Source of the DNA: a virus
IMG/VR virus record: IMGVR_UViG_3300042564_002372
Span: 45,828-109,827 of that record
Length of the DNA: 64,000 nucleotides
Direction: 5' to 3' (one strand)
Shown: positions 47,994-56,226 of the stretch, piece after piece
Numbering within the stretch: the stretch's first letter is position 1
Layout of the letters: every line of letters begins with the position of its first letter
Made by a program: the position numbers and the translations under genes
Notes under the pieces: generated by a model
What the model saw: only the letters and a program-made list of their open reading frames with translations
Databases searched by the model: none
What the model was told of the DNA's origin: nothing

Positions 47994-48183
47994 CATAACA
48001 ATGTGCCCAGGGACAAATTGTCCCCAGAAAGAAAATTGCTACAGATTTACAGCAAAACCTAGTGACTACCAATCTTATTTTATGGAGTCACCCATCAAAG
48101 ATGGTAAGTGTGATTACTATTGGGGAGAGAACGCAGAGAGAATCTGGAATCAACTCAACAATATTGTAAAAGGAAAAGAATAA
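47986..48183 (+). CDS. Small Cys-rich protein, 65 aa
   Basis: CPGTNCPQKENC near the N-terminus and C-x-Y in the middle (KDGKCDYYWGE). The spacing C-x4-C-x5-C and then a further Cys after about 28 residues suits a metal-binding site. YRFTAKPSDYQSYFMESPI is typical of a small orphan family in Bacteroidota phages with the layout 'C-x-x-x-x-C-P-x-x-x-x-C-x-R-F'. The gene ends at a strong terminator, closing the first small-gene run. Confidence 0.55.
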   Translation: MPDITMCPGTNCPQKENCYRFTAKPSDYQSYFMESPIKDGKCDYYWGENAERIWNQLNNIVKGKE

Positions 48184-48216
48184 ATGTCCAGTTTTAATCG
48201 CTGGACATTTTTATTT
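48182..48216 (+). terminator. Intrinsic terminator after the Cys-rich gene
   Basis: AAATGTCCAG (48182-48191) pairs perfectly with CTGGACATTT (48201-48210), followed by TTATTTT. The stem starts at the stop codon. Confidence 0.85.
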
Positions 48217-48223
48217 TAGCACT

Positions 48224-48448
48224 ATGGAAATCTATTTAGGAAAACAAGCGAAAAGTCTATTCTATGGTAGAGATGTTCCTATTAATTCAATAGGAGTGTT
48301 TCAAACTATAGGAGGAGACTGGTTGTATTGGTTCAATGATAATTGGACGTATGATACAGGGGTGGCTGACACAGAAGTGGAGGCAATGGAAACAGCAAAA
48401 AAGAATTTTAGACCGTACAAAAAACCAAACAATGATGAAACTATTTAA
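48224..48448 (+). CDS. Unknown 74-aa early protein
   Basis: First gene after the terminator, with TTTAGCACT before the ATG. Beta-rich and Trp/Tyr-rich: EIYLGKQAKSLFYGRDVPIN, then GVFQTIGGDWLYWFNDNWTY and ADTEVEAMETAKKNFRPYKK. The C-terminal helix is followed by a 17-base overlap with the next gene. No family recognised; the aromatic-rich strand pattern suggests a compact binding domain. Confidence 0.5.
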   Translation: MEIYLGKQAKSLFYGRDVPINSIGVFQTIGGDWLYWFNDNWTYDTGVADTEVEAMETAKKNFRPYKKPNNDETI

Positions 48449-48593
48449 AGCAAACAAAGGAATTAAAAGAACAGGAGATTTAGCACCAAGAGGTGTAAAA
48501 AGCACAATTAGAGGAAACTACGGTTTCAATGAAGTAATGGAACATATATTTAACGAAGCAAGAAAACCAGATCCATCATGGAAAAAGAAATGA
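48432..48593 (+). CDS. Small basic protein, 53 aa
   Basis: Start at ATG 48432 (MMKLFKANKGIKRTGDLAP), inside the end of the previous gene; a longer in-frame start at 48336 would be a shadow of that gene. Lys/Arg-rich with the segment RGVKSTIRGNYGFNEVMEHI and the tail EARKPDPSWKKK. The next start (48590) overlaps the stop as ATGA. Possibly nucleic-acid binding. No family recognised. Confidence 0.45.
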   Translation: MMKLFKANKGIKRTGDLAPRGVKSTIRGNYGFNEVMEHIFNEARKPDPSWKKK

Positions 48594-48817
48594 ACACCTA
48601 CAAGCATTGGGTAAATCTACATCTAGATAAGGACAATGCAGACAAATTCTTTGCTAATATGGCAAGTCAAAGACCAGTGTTAGATCCTTCAGGAGAAGTG
48701 TTAGAAGATGAATTTATCTATTCAGCATTTCTTTGGGAAAAATCAAACGAGGGTCATGACTATTGGCAAAATATTCAAGAAAAACTAGAGCAAGATAATG
48801 GGTGGGTCGTTATTTGA
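48590..48817 (+). CDS. Small unknown protein, 75 aa
   Basis: Start at 48590 gives the ATGA coupling that is the rule here; an ATG 12 bases upstream is the alternative. Contains a helix and an acidic end: NTYKHWVNLHLDKDNADKFF, ASQRPVLDPSGEVLEDEFIY, then EKLEQDNGWVVI. One-base gap to the next gene. No family recognised. Confidence 0.45.
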   Translation: MNTYKHWVNLHLDKDNADKFFANMASQRPVLDPSGEVLEDEFIYSAFLWEKSNEGHDYWQNIQEKLEQDNGWVVI

Positions 48818-48818
48818 T

Positions 48819-49316
48819 ATGAGACATCTCATGTGGTTAGAGGCTAACTTAAAGGTTAGCTTCTACCAACCTGAGAAGCTTGAGCAGGGTATGATCTTTA
48901 TGAATAGTTTATACCCAGGAACAGACAGAGAGTTTGTTGAGCTATGGTTGCTTGAAGAAGACATCATTGAAGAAGAGTATGACAACTTTATAAACAAGAA
49001 TGGTTTTCCTGTTGAGATGATGGTTACACTAGAGATGAAAAATCCTGATGAGCCTGATTTAATTGTGGCATATCCGCCAGAAATAGGATGGATTCATCAA
49101 AATGACGATTCAATCAGAGAGTTTGATGTTGATGATGCCAATTGGATTATTCAGAATAATAATGGTGTGGTGCATGTATTGATTGATGAAGAAGCTTATG
49201 ATCAAGATGGTACAATCTACACTATCACAGAAGACCAAGAAGTGATTATGAAATACCAATTTGATGATGATATATATGACGATGATTATGATTGGGATGA
49301 ATACTTGGAAGAATAA
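48819..49316 (+). CDS. Acidic unknown protein, 165 aa
   Basis: Start at 48819, one base after the previous stop (TGATATG). Very acidic: LLEEDIIEEEYDNFINKNG, VAYPPEIGWIHQNDDSIREF, and an ending DDDIYDDDYDWDEYLEE. Mixed alpha/beta core (VEMMVTLEMKNPDEPDLIVA; YTITEDQEVIMKYQFD). The net charge resembles DNA-mimic anti-restriction proteins, but that is inference from composition only; crAss-like phages have not been shown to use this protein so. Followed by a 39-base A-rich gap. Confidence 0.5.
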   Translation: MRHLMWLEANLKVSFYQPEKLEQGMIFMNSLYPGTDREFVELWLLEEDIIEEEYDNFINKNGFPVEMMVTLEMKNPDEPDLIVAYPPEIGWIHQNDDSIREFDVDDANWIIQNNNGVVHVLIDEEAYDQDGTIYTITEDQEVIMKYQFDDDIYDDDYDWDEYLEE

Positions 49317-49355
49317 CTAAAATTATGTATTTTACTAACGAAAAAAATTAAAACG

Positions 49356-49964
49356 ATGGCAGTAGAAATTTATTTAGAACCTGAACTAGAAGAGATGGTT
49401 GGTTCTGTAGAAGTAACAGAAGAGTGGAAGCAGCTTGCTGAAGAACTTGGTATGGAAGGTCAGTTGAAACTGATTACACCAAAGTCAGGAGAAGAAAGTG
49501 ATAAGAATCCTTCTCCATACATCCACATGAACGCTAAAGCAGAGCGTGTATTTGCAATCCTTTGTCCAGAAGTGGTTGATTACAAGAAGTATGACAAGTC
49601 TACTATCCCAAGAGATGTGCTCAGAGAAATTGCTATGGCTGAAAGACTCAAGTTCTTTGATAAGATTTGTATTTGGTATGATGATGCTTCTCCAGATCCT
49701 CTTGTAGTTGGTTACATCAAAGTGGGAAACTATGAATATGTAAAGCACATGATTGCTAGATTTGGTGATGAACTTCTTCCATTTGAAGAATTAGAACGTA
49801 AGTCAATCAACAGATTAAAGAAGAGAATGACAGATAAGCTGAAGTCTGCTCTATCTAGTATTGATTCTACAGTGGATGAGTTCTTCAATCCTACCAGATA
49901 CAATTCAGAAGTTTTGAGAATTGAGTTCAATGGTGTCACTTACAACCATAGATGTGGTAGTTAA
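49356..49964 (+). CDS. Unknown 202-aa protein directly upstream of the DNA polymerase
   Basis: Preceded by the A-rich leader AAAAAAATTAAAACG. N-terminus acidic (EIYLEPELEEMVGSVEVTEE), then alpha/beta (AERVFAILCPEVVDYKKYDK; ICIWYDDASPDPLVVGYIKV), and a Lys/Ser-rich helix near the end (RLKKRMTDKLKSALSSIDST). Its stop overlaps the DNA polymerase start (TAATG), so expression is coupled to replication. Codons are more even than in the small genes. No family recognised; a polymerase-associated factor is a reasonable guess. Confidence 0.6.
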   Translation: MAVEIYLEPELEEMVGSVEVTEEWKQLAEELGMEGQLKLITPKSGEESDKNPSPYIHMNAKAERVFAILCPEVVDYKKYDKSTIPRDVLREIAMAERLKFFDKICIWYDDASPDPLVVGYIKVGNYEYVKHMIARFGDELLPFEELERKSINRLKKRMTDKLKSALSSIDSTVDEFFNPTRYNSEVLRIEFNGVTYNHRCGS

Positions 49965-51931
49965 TGAATGTCTTAATCTATGACATAGAAACTCTAAAAG
50001 AAATGTTTCTCGTGGGGATTTATATTCCTCACGAGAATACATATCATGAGTTTGAGGTGAGCAAAAGCAAATATGATCTGGATAGGTTTGTAGAGTTCTC
50101 AGAGAAGTATAAAAACTTCTATTGGGTGGGCTATAACAATCTAAGATTTGACTGCCAAGTTGTTGAATGGATCTTGAGAAAGTGCCATGACTGGGGAGAA
50201 AAATCTAATCTAGAAGTAGCAGCCATGATTGCTCAGAAAGCGCAGGACGTTATTCATGATGCTAACTATGATGTGTTTGCTGAATATCGTGAAGAAGATC
50301 TTACACTCAAGCAGATTGATTTGTTCAAGATACATCACTTTGACAATAAGAATAGACGTGTTAGTCTAAAAAGACTAGAGTTTGAAATGGATCTTGAGAA
50401 CATTGAAGAGATGCCAATTCATCACACAAAGGTGGGAATGACTCTAGATGATAGAAAGCTCACACGTCAATATTGTAAGAATGATGTTATGGCCACTTAT
50501 GAATTCTATAAGGTGACCATAGGTGAAACAGATCATCCGTTGTACAAGGGTAATGATCAGATACAGCTTAGACTAGATATAGAGAAAGAGTTTGACATTC
50601 CATGTATAAACTATTCAGATAGTAAGATTGGTGATGAGATCATCAAGAAATACTATTGTGAAGAGAAGAGAATGGATGTTAAGACACTTCCTAGAAAAGG
50701 TCACTTTAGAAAATACATCTTCATCAGTCAATGTATTGCTCCGTATGTACAGTTCAAGACTGTCCAGCTCACTGAGTTTCTTAAGAAGATTAAGAAGATG
50801 CGTCTAGAGCTTACAGATGATTTCAAAGAACACATACACTTTTATGACAATGTGTATTCGTTCATGAAGGGTGGATTGCACACAGAAAACAAACCAGAAG
50901 TGTTTGAAGAGGATGAAGACCATTTGATCATTGACTGGGACGTTTCTAGCTACTATCCTGCCATCATCATCAACAACAAGCAGTATCCATATCATTTAGG
51001 AAAAGAGTTTCTTACAGGCTATAAAAAGATGTATGAGAAGCGTCTCGAACTAAAGCCTTTTGCAAAGAAGGATAAGAAGATTAAGGGTATTGTTGGTGCG
51101 TTGAAGCTTGCTGTAAACTCTGTGTATGGTAAATCTAGTGACATGAATAGTTGGATATATGATAGACAACTTACTATGTTTACAACCATCACAGGAGAAT
51201 TGTCCTTGATGATGCTTATTGAAGCGTATGAAACTAAAGACATACGTGTCATATCAGCAAACACTGACGGTGTTACAATTTACATCAACAAAAGCAAACT
51301 TGCTGAGATGGATAAGATTAATGCCTGGTGGTGTAAGATTACAGGATATGAACTTGAGAGAGCTGATTACAAGAAGATTATATTCTCAACAGTTAATGAC
51401 TACCTAGCAATCAAAACAGATGGAGAAATTAAAAAGAAAGGGGATTTTCTCACGGATTTTGAACTTCATAAGAACAAATCCGCCAGAATTGTCCCTCTTG
51501 CTCTTGAGCGTTACTTTGTTGATGGTGTTCCTATTGCTGAAAGCATTACTCTTCATAAGAATCCTTTTGATTTTTGCATAAGACAGAAATCAACAAGTGA
51601 TTTTCATTATGAAGGATATAGAAAAGGCATGGAACCATCCATTTACAATAAGCTTATTCGTTATTATGTAACAAGTGGTAGCGATGGTGAGAAACTATTG
51701 AAAATTAAGAACCAAGACTCACAGTCAACTGCACCAAACAGTTCACAAGTGGAGGCTGGTGATTGGTTATGCAAGGTGGTGAACTATCTTCCTGCAAGTA
51801 CAGATGTCAAATCAATGGATATCAACTATGACTATTACATTGATAAGGCTGAAAGTCTTGTGCTTAAGATTGTTACAAAAGGTAAGAAGCGAAAAGTAGA
51901 AAGAATCCCTAACCAAATTTCTTTATTTTAA
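49964..51931 (+). CDS. Family B DNA polymerase with 3'-5' exonuclease, 655 aa
   Basis: Exonuclease motif I is IYDIETL (Asp7, Glu9), exo II GYNNLRFDC (about 55-63), exo III with YCKNDVMATYEFY (about 169-181). Polymerase motif A is DWDVSSYYPAII (Asp326), motif B KLAVNSVYGKSSD (about 383-395), motif C SANTDGVTIY (Asp about 434; Thr-Asp-Gly rather than the common Asp-Thr-Asp). Length is short for the family, as in other crAss-like type B polymerases. It copies the phage genome; helicase, primase and ssDNA-binding candidates follow on the same strand. Confidence 0.92.
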   Translation: MNVLIYDIETLKEMFLVGIYIPHENTYHEFEVSKSKYDLDRFVEFSEKYKNFYWVGYNNLRFDCQVVEWILRKCHDWGEKSNLEVAAMIAQKAQDVIHDANYDVFAEYREEDLTLKQIDLFKIHHFDNKNRRVSLKRLEFEMDLENIEEMPIHHTKVGMTLDDRKLTRQYCKNDVMATYEFYKVTIGETDHPLYKGNDQIQLRLDIEKEFDIPCINYSDSKIGDEIIKKYYCEEKRMDVKTLPRKGHFRKYIFISQCIAPYVQFKTVQLTEFLKKIKKMRLELTDDFKEHIHFYDNVYSFMKGGLHTENKPEVFEEDEDHLIIDWDVSSYYPAIIINNKQYPYHLGKEFLTGYKKMYEKRLELKPFAKKDKKIKGIVGALKLAVNSVYGKSSDMNSWIYDRQLTMFTTITGELSLMMLIEAYETKDIRVISANTDGVTIYINKSKLAEMDKINAWWCKITGYELERADYKKIIFSTVNDYLAIKTDGEIKKKGDFLTDFELHKNKSARIVPLALERYFVDGVPIAESITLHKNPFDFCIRQKSTSDFHYEGYRKGMEPSIYNKLIRYYVTSGSDGEKLLKIKNQDSQSTAPNSSQVEAGDWLCKVVNYLPASTDVKSMDINYDYYIDKAESLVLKIVTKGKKRKVERIPNQISLF

Positions 51932-51933
51932 CT

Positions 51934-52440
51934 ATGGAAGAGAAATCTTACACACAAATAGAAACACTACCTCCTGTTAATTTTATTCCTGTACATCGAA
52001 GATCAATGAAGATTCCAATCCAAAGAGGTAGCAGATACTTTGATCTGTCTGGTGTAGTGCATGTGGTGATATATTCTAAGCCAGATGTGATTAAGTTGAT
52101 GCCACTCAAGCATAATGCAATGGTTGATGTTTGGGAAGTGGATGAGTTTAAGAACCAAGTGAGGCTTTTAAAATTCACACATGTTCCACACCCTCCAATA
52201 AACAGAACTAATGTTTCAGAACATCTTCTGGAATACCAGTTCAACATTATTGGTAAGACAATGGCAAACACTGTTACAGAACAAGCATGGAAGAAAGAAT
52301 GGAAGTTGACCAAGAAGCAAAAAGAAATGTTCAAGAGCTATGCCCTTGGAATATTAAAAAAAGTTTTTAGATTCAATGGTGCAAAGGCTCGTGAGACGTA
52401 TGAGTTCTTTGATAAAAACTTTGGACTATTAACGCTTTGA
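51934..52440 (+). CDS. Unknown 168-aa protein coupled to the DNA polymerase
   Basis: Two bases after the polymerase stop. Beta-rich centre (RYFDLSGVVHVVIYSKPDVI; VWEVDEFKNQVRLLKFTHVP) and basic helical C-terminus (EQAWKKEWKLTKKQKEMFKS; FRFNGAKARETYEFFDKNFG). The Lys-rich end suggests nucleic-acid contact. Adjacent to polB in the same transcription unit, so a replication accessory role is likely, but no family is recognised. Confidence 0.55.
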   Translation: MEEKSYTQIETLPPVNFIPVHRRSMKIPIQRGSRYFDLSGVVHVVIYSKPDVIKLMPLKHNAMVDVWEVDEFKNQVRLLKFTHVPHPPINRTNVSEHLLEYQFNIIGKTMANTVTEQAWKKEWKLTKKQKEMFKSYALGILKKVFRFNGAKARETYEFFDKNFGLLTL

Positions 52441-52443
52441 TTC

Positions 52444-52536
52444 ATGGCCAGTTTTCTTCTAATCTATTTTTTGTTTAGTACTGGATTGCTAATTGCACTA
52501 GTAGAATTTATAATTAAACACGATAGAAAACGATGA
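52444..52536 (+). CDS. Single-span membrane peptide, 30 aa
   Basis: ATG at 52444, three bases after the previous stop. Nearly the whole peptide is a membrane helix (ASFLLIYFLFSTGLLIALVE) with a basic C-tail (FIIKHDRKR), and it ends with an ATGA overlap into the next gene. Short but fits the pattern of the many one-helix peptides in the early cluster. Confidence 0.45.
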   Translation: MASFLLIYFLFSTGLLIALVEFIIKHDRKR

Positions 52537-52709
52537 ACACAAACCAAGATTACGAACACGATCCAATTAGAGAAGCTGCAATTATACGCTTGCAGATGAG
52601 AGAAGAAGTGGAACAAGCAAACCACGAGTATGAGAAAATAAAACCTGCAAAAATCATCGTAACCACAGAGAAGAACAATGAAGTTCAATGTGACACCCTC
52701 CCATTTTGA
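52533..52709 (+). CDS. Small charged helical protein, 58 aa
   Basis: ATG 52533 in an ATGA overlap. Sequence NTNQDYEHDPIREAAIIRLQ then MREEVEQANHEYEKIKPAKI is a charged helix, ending in EVQCDTLPF. It overlaps the start of the next gene by 32 bases. Resembles small helical adaptors; no family recognised. Confidence 0.45.
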   Translation: MNTNQDYEHDPIREAAIIRLQMREEVEQANHEYEKIKPAKIIVTTEKNNEVQCDTLPF

Positions 52710-53301
52710 ACAACTTCTCAAACAATCCTATAGTCTAGATCACATTTTCTTATTGAAGCTTGTAGAGGCCAATATTGACATACAACCATTAACAGATGGA
52801 AGTATGAAGATAGCTGGCCTCTATCAGTCTTTGATCAGGAAAGGTCTTATCTCTGATGTAACACAAGAAGTTACACAGCTAGGAAGAGAGTTGTTGACAT
52901 TTGCTGATTCAGAAGTGAAACAGCCTATGAAAAAACTGAAGCAAAAATCATCAGACTTTGAAAATTGGTGGAATGCATTCCCATCTACAGACAACTTTGA
53001 GCACAAAGGAAAGAAGTTTCCTGGATCAAGAGCCTTGAAGAGAGCTAGAGAGGATTGTAGAATTAAATTCAATAAGATTCTTGCTGAAGGAGAATATGTG
53101 GCAAAGGACATCATTGATGCTACTAATCTAGATGTATATCTAAAGAAGGAAGCTTCTTTGCGAACAGGTGATAATAAGCTCAGCTTTTTGCAAAATAGTC
53201 TCACCTATCTTGCACAGAGAAGTTTTGAGCCGTTTATAGAAATGATTAAAACAGGAGTGGAAGTACCTAATGCACAAACAAAAAGATCAATTGATATATG
53301 A
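52678..53301 (+). CDS. Candidate replication initiator / helicase-loader-like protein, 207 aa
   Basis: Winged-helix-like first half (VTPSHFEQLLKQSYSLDHIF; GSMKIAGLYQSLIRKGLISD; QEVTQLGRELLTFAD) then a second domain with the pattern DFENWWNAFPSTDNFEHKGK and RALKRAREDCRIKFNKIL, like the 'F-x-x-W-W-x-x-F-P...K-x-x-A...R' segment seen in DnaD/DnaT-like helicase-loader proteins. It lies two genes before the RecA-fold helicase, which suits a loader. The resemblance is by eye, so treat the role as probable rather than proven. Confidence 0.55.
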   Translation: MKFNVTPSHFEQLLKQSYSLDHIFLLKLVEANIDIQPLTDGSMKIAGLYQSLIRKGLISDVTQEVTQLGRELLTFADSEVKQPMKKLKQKSSDFENWWNAFPSTDNFEHKGKKFPGSRALKRAREDCRIKFNKILAEGEYVAKDIIDATNLDVYLKKEASLRTGDNKLSFLQNSLTYLAQRSFEPFIEMIKTGVEVPNAQTKRSIDI

Positions 53302-53681
53302 CTGCTAAATTTAAAAATGCATCATGTTTTCTCATGTTCTCAGCTCTGTCTGAAATAATGCTTGACATGTATGAACACGTAAAGCCACTGAGTCAATATG
53401 ACCCAGCATTACACACAAAGCTTATTAACTTAAAAGTGAACTTTGAGCGTGTTAGTAAGAAAGCATTTCTTATGTTCCCTGAAGAAGAGCAACTAAGCTT
53501 TATGAAGATGATCACTGTATTTGAAAAACTAATCGAATCGTCTAATGATGAGAAGAAGTTTTTCCAATTAATGGGACTCATTGAATCTTGGCAAAGTGGC
53601 ACTCTTACAGTGGTTAATACAAAAGAAGAATTGGTCAAGGTGGCTGATGATGTTAAGAATGATAAAATAGATATTCTATGA
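53298..53681 (+). CDS. Unknown helical protein between loader-like and helicase genes, 127 aa
   Basis: ATGA-coupled on both sides. Entirely helical: CFLMFSALSEIMLDMYEHVK, FERVSKKAFLMFPEEEQLSF, and EKLIESSNDEKKFFQLMGLI. No motif. Tight coupling with the helicase gene suggests a subunit or modulator of the replisome, but nothing in the sequence proves it. Confidence 0.5.
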   Translation: MTAKFKNASCFLMFSALSEIMLDMYEHVKPLSQYDPALHTKLINLKVNFERVSKKAFLMFPEEEQLSFMKMITVFEKLIESSNDEKKFFQLMGLIESWQSGTLTVVNTKEELVKVADDVKNDKIDIL

Positions 53682-54760
53682 GTTTTGAAGCTCTTAAACG
53701 AGAAGTTGACAATGGTTTAAATGGTAGGAATAATGGTATTCCTATGGGGTTTCATCGTCTTAACAGATACATAGGCATTCGTAAGAGAATGTACTTTGTA
53801 ACAGGTGGTTTAACAGGCTCAGGCAAGACTAGCTTTGTTGATGATGCGTTTGTTTTGAATCCTTATGACTGGTATATCAGTCAGAAAGACCCAAAATTCA
53901 AACTTCGTATCATATATCGTTCAATGGAACGTAGTAGAACATACAAACTTGCTAAGTGGATATGTAGAAAGATCTTTCTGGATCATGGTTATATCATTCC
54001 TGTGAGTAAGTTGTTGGGCTGGACTGAGAAGATGACAAAGGATGAGCATGACATATTTCTATTGTACAAGCACTACATGGAACAGATGGATGATGTCATC
54101 ACCATTATAGATGGTCCAGAGAATCCTGTTGGTATTGCCAAAGACTTGAGAAGTCATGCAATGAATCATGGTGTTATTGAACAGCTTGACGAATACAACA
54201 AGATTTACATTCCTAATGATGAGAACGAAGTGACCATTGTTGTTGTAGATCACCTAGGATTGCTCAAGACTACCAAAGAGCTCACTACAAAGAAGCAAAC
54301 TATTGACAAGATGAGTGATGAACTCAGATATGCAAGAGACTTCTTTGGCTACACCATTGTAGCTGTGCAGCAGTTCAATCGTGACATATCTAATCCTATT
54401 AGAATCAAGAACGGTGATGTAGAACCACAGCTAGAAGACTTCAAAGAGTCATCAGTACCTCAAGAAGATGCTGACGTTGTGCTAGCACTATTTGATCCTA
54501 TGAGATACAAGGTGTCAGATCCCAGTGGTTACAATCTTGACAAGTTGATTGATGAATATGGTGGTAAGTATTTTAGATCACTAAGACTCATCAAAAATAG
54601 CTATGGTGAAGATGATGTAAGAATTGGTCTTGGCTTTCTTGGCCAGATAGGTATGTTCAAGGAACTTCCCAAGAGGAAGGATATTACAGATGTAGACTAT
54701 GAAAATGTCGTAAACAAAAGTTTCTTCTTAAATGATCAGCATAGCTCAACATTGCGATAA
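53678..54760 (+). CDS. RecA-fold replicative helicase (SF4, DnaB-like), 360 aa
   Basis: Walker A GGLTGSGKTS at residues 43-52, Walker B VTIVVVDHLGLL (Asp about 192), and VAVQQFNRD (motif H4, Gln then Arg finger context, about 226-234). The 40 residues before Walker A (GFHRLNRYIGIRKRMYFVTG) match the DnaB-type entry 'G-x-x-x-L-x-x-x-x-G-x-x-x-G-x-x-x-x-x-x-G'. No N-terminal DnaB domain is present, so it is a core-only helicase or a related ATPase. Unwinds DNA at the fork. Confidence 0.8.
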   Translation: MSFEALKREVDNGLNGRNNGIPMGFHRLNRYIGIRKRMYFVTGGLTGSGKTSFVDDAFVLNPYDWYISQKDPKFKLRIIYRSMERSRTYKLAKWICRKIFLDHGYIIPVSKLLGWTEKMTKDEHDIFLLYKHYMEQMDDVITIIDGPENPVGIAKDLRSHAMNHGVIEQLDEYNKIYIPNDENEVTIVVVDHLGLLKTTKELTTKKQTIDKMSDELRYARDFFGYTIVAVQQFNRDISNPIRIKNGDVEPQLEDFKESSVPQEDADVVLALFDPMRYKVSDPSGYNLDKLIDEYGGKYFRSLRLIKNSYGEDDVRIGLGFLGQIGMFKELPKRKDITDVDYENVVNKSFFLNDQHSSTLR

Positions 54761-54878
54761 GTGTAAGAACATCACGAGTCACACCTTGAATAATGGTGTG
54801 ATTTTGTGTTTAAAGTGCAAAAAGCAAATGAAATTAAAGAACAATGAAACAAACAAGGAAAACAAAGAAAATAGATAA
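54732..54878 (+). CDS. Tiny zinc-ribbon-like protein, 48 aa
   Basis: ATG 54732 inside the helicase end, stop TAA 54876-54878. CDKC at 8-11 and CLKC at about 29-32 form a single zinc knuckle pair, with a Lys/Asn-rich tail (KQMKLKNNETNKENKENR). It overlaps the next small zinc-ribbon gene by 35 bases. Support: Cys-x2-Cys pairs at ribbon spacing. Might also be only a fortuitous frame. Confidence 0.45.
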   Translation: MISIAQHCDKCKNITSHTLNNGVILCLKCKKQMKLKNNETNKENKENR

Positions 54879-55062
54879 AATACAGAAAATATGTTCTGAT
54901 TGTGCTTCTACTTCTGTATTAGTCCATGCAAATAAAAAATGGGATTTTAATAAACAAGAATGGATTGATAGAGAAATCAGTAGTTTTGGATATTGTGAGA
55001 ACTGTGAAGCTTCCGTATTTATTACAGATGTAAAAACTAATATAGGTTTTGGATTTATGTAA
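54844..55062 (+). CDS. Small zinc-ribbon-like protein, 72 aa
   Basis: CSDC at about 17-20 and CENC at about 51-54 are separated by 30 residues, the spacing of a zinc ribbon. Basic N-terminus (KQTRKTKKIDKIQKI) and beta-rich centre (TSVLVHANKKWDFNKQEW; EASVFITDVKTNIGFGFM). Lies between two helicase genes, which suggests nucleic-acid binding in replication or transcription. No family name. Confidence 0.55.
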   Translation: MKQTRKTKKIDKIQKICSDCASTSVLVHANKKWDFNKQEWIDREISSFGYCENCEASVFITDVKTNIGFGFM

Positions 55063-55068
55063 AAATTT

Positions 55069-56172
55069 ATGAAAGAAAAAACTTTAAGAGATATTCGACA
55101 AGAGGAGTTTGCAAAATCTTGGAAAGACAAAGGAGAATATGGTATTCTCTATTTGTGTCCACGATTTGGTAAGATTAGAACTAGTATCAATGTATTGAAG
55201 GAGTTTCCTAAAGATGCAAGTGTACTTATTGCTTATCCAGACAATAAGATTAAGCAATCCTGGTTAGATGATTTTGAAGCTCTTGGATATGATAATGACA
55301 ACATCACGTTCACCACACATCTTTCATTGAAGAAATATGCAGGAAAGAAGTTTGACTTAGTGATTGTAGATGAGATACATCTTCTTAGTGAAGCACAAAT
55401 TGAGGTGTGTCAAGACTTCTTTGACATCAATCAGAAAGTGTTGGGACTAACAGGAACTCTTGCTAAAGAAACAAAGAATGTATTAGCAGAATATTTAGCA
55501 CTGAACATCGTTGCTGAATACCCTCTTGAGAGAGCAATAGAAGAAGGTATCATTGTAGACTATGAAATCACTGTTGTTACAACACCATTAGATAATGTCA
55601 CTAATCAAATGTTTGGGACCAAGTCCAAAACAGAGAAGCAACAATATGACAGCTATGGATGGGTGATTAACAAGATGCAGTCAGAACGCAGAGATACTAT
55701 GTTTCTCAGACTAGCAAGGATGAGACTCATACAATCATCTTTAGCAAAGAAAAATCTTACCAAGAAGTTGATTAGCAAGCACCAGGATGAGAGAATGCTC
55801 ATATTCTGTGGTGTAACAAAGGTGGCTGATGATTTAGGAATTCCTTCCTATCACAGCAAGTCCAGCGAAAAGAAAATGTTCAATGATTTCGCTGAGGGAA
55901 AAGGTAATCACATGGCTGTTGTGAAGATTGGCAACACTGGTGTGACATACAAACCCTTGAATCGTGTTATAATTAATTACTTCGACAGCAATAGTGAGAA
56001 TCTTGCTCAGAAAATACAGAGATGTACAGCTATGGAATACAACAACCCTGATAAAAAGGCTCAGATATACATCATATCAAGCAATGAAGAGGTGGAGTTG
56101 AAGTGGTTGCAAAAGTCTCTAGAATTCTTTGACAGAAGTAAAATTAAGTTCATCGACTCTAGGAATTTATAA
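55069..56172 (+). CDS. SF2 DNA helicase, 367 aa
   Basis: Motif I is reduced (RFGKIRTS, residues 32-39, Gly-Lys kept but not GKT), motif II is DEIH (101-104) after KFDLVIV, motif III LGLTGTLAKE. Motif VI is NLAQKIQRCTA (about 326-336). The two RecA-like lobes are complete at this length, so it is a compact DEAD/H-type helicase. Probably acts in recombination-dependent replication or repair with the adjacent Sak4-like ATPase. The divergent Walker A is unusual and may alter ATP use. Confidence 0.8.
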   Translation: MKEKTLRDIRQEEFAKSWKDKGEYGILYLCPRFGKIRTSINVLKEFPKDASVLIAYPDNKIKQSWLDDFEALGYDNDNITFTTHLSLKKYAGKKFDLVIVDEIHLLSEAQIEVCQDFFDINQKVLGLTGTLAKETKNVLAEYLALNIVAEYPLERAIEEGIIVDYEITVVTTPLDNVTNQMFGTKSKTEKQQYDSYGWVINKMQSERRDTMFLRLARMRLIQSSLAKKNLTKKLISKHQDERMLIFCGVTKVADDLGIPSYHSKSSEKKMFNDFAEGKGNHMAVVKIGNTGVTYKPLNRVIINYFDSNSENLAQKIQRCTAMEYNNPDKKAQIYIISSNEEVELKWLQKSLEFFDRSKIKFIDSRNL

Positions 56173-56226
56173 CTAAAAAAGTTAAATTTACTAATCAAGA
56201 AAATTAAAAACTAAAACTAAAAGCAA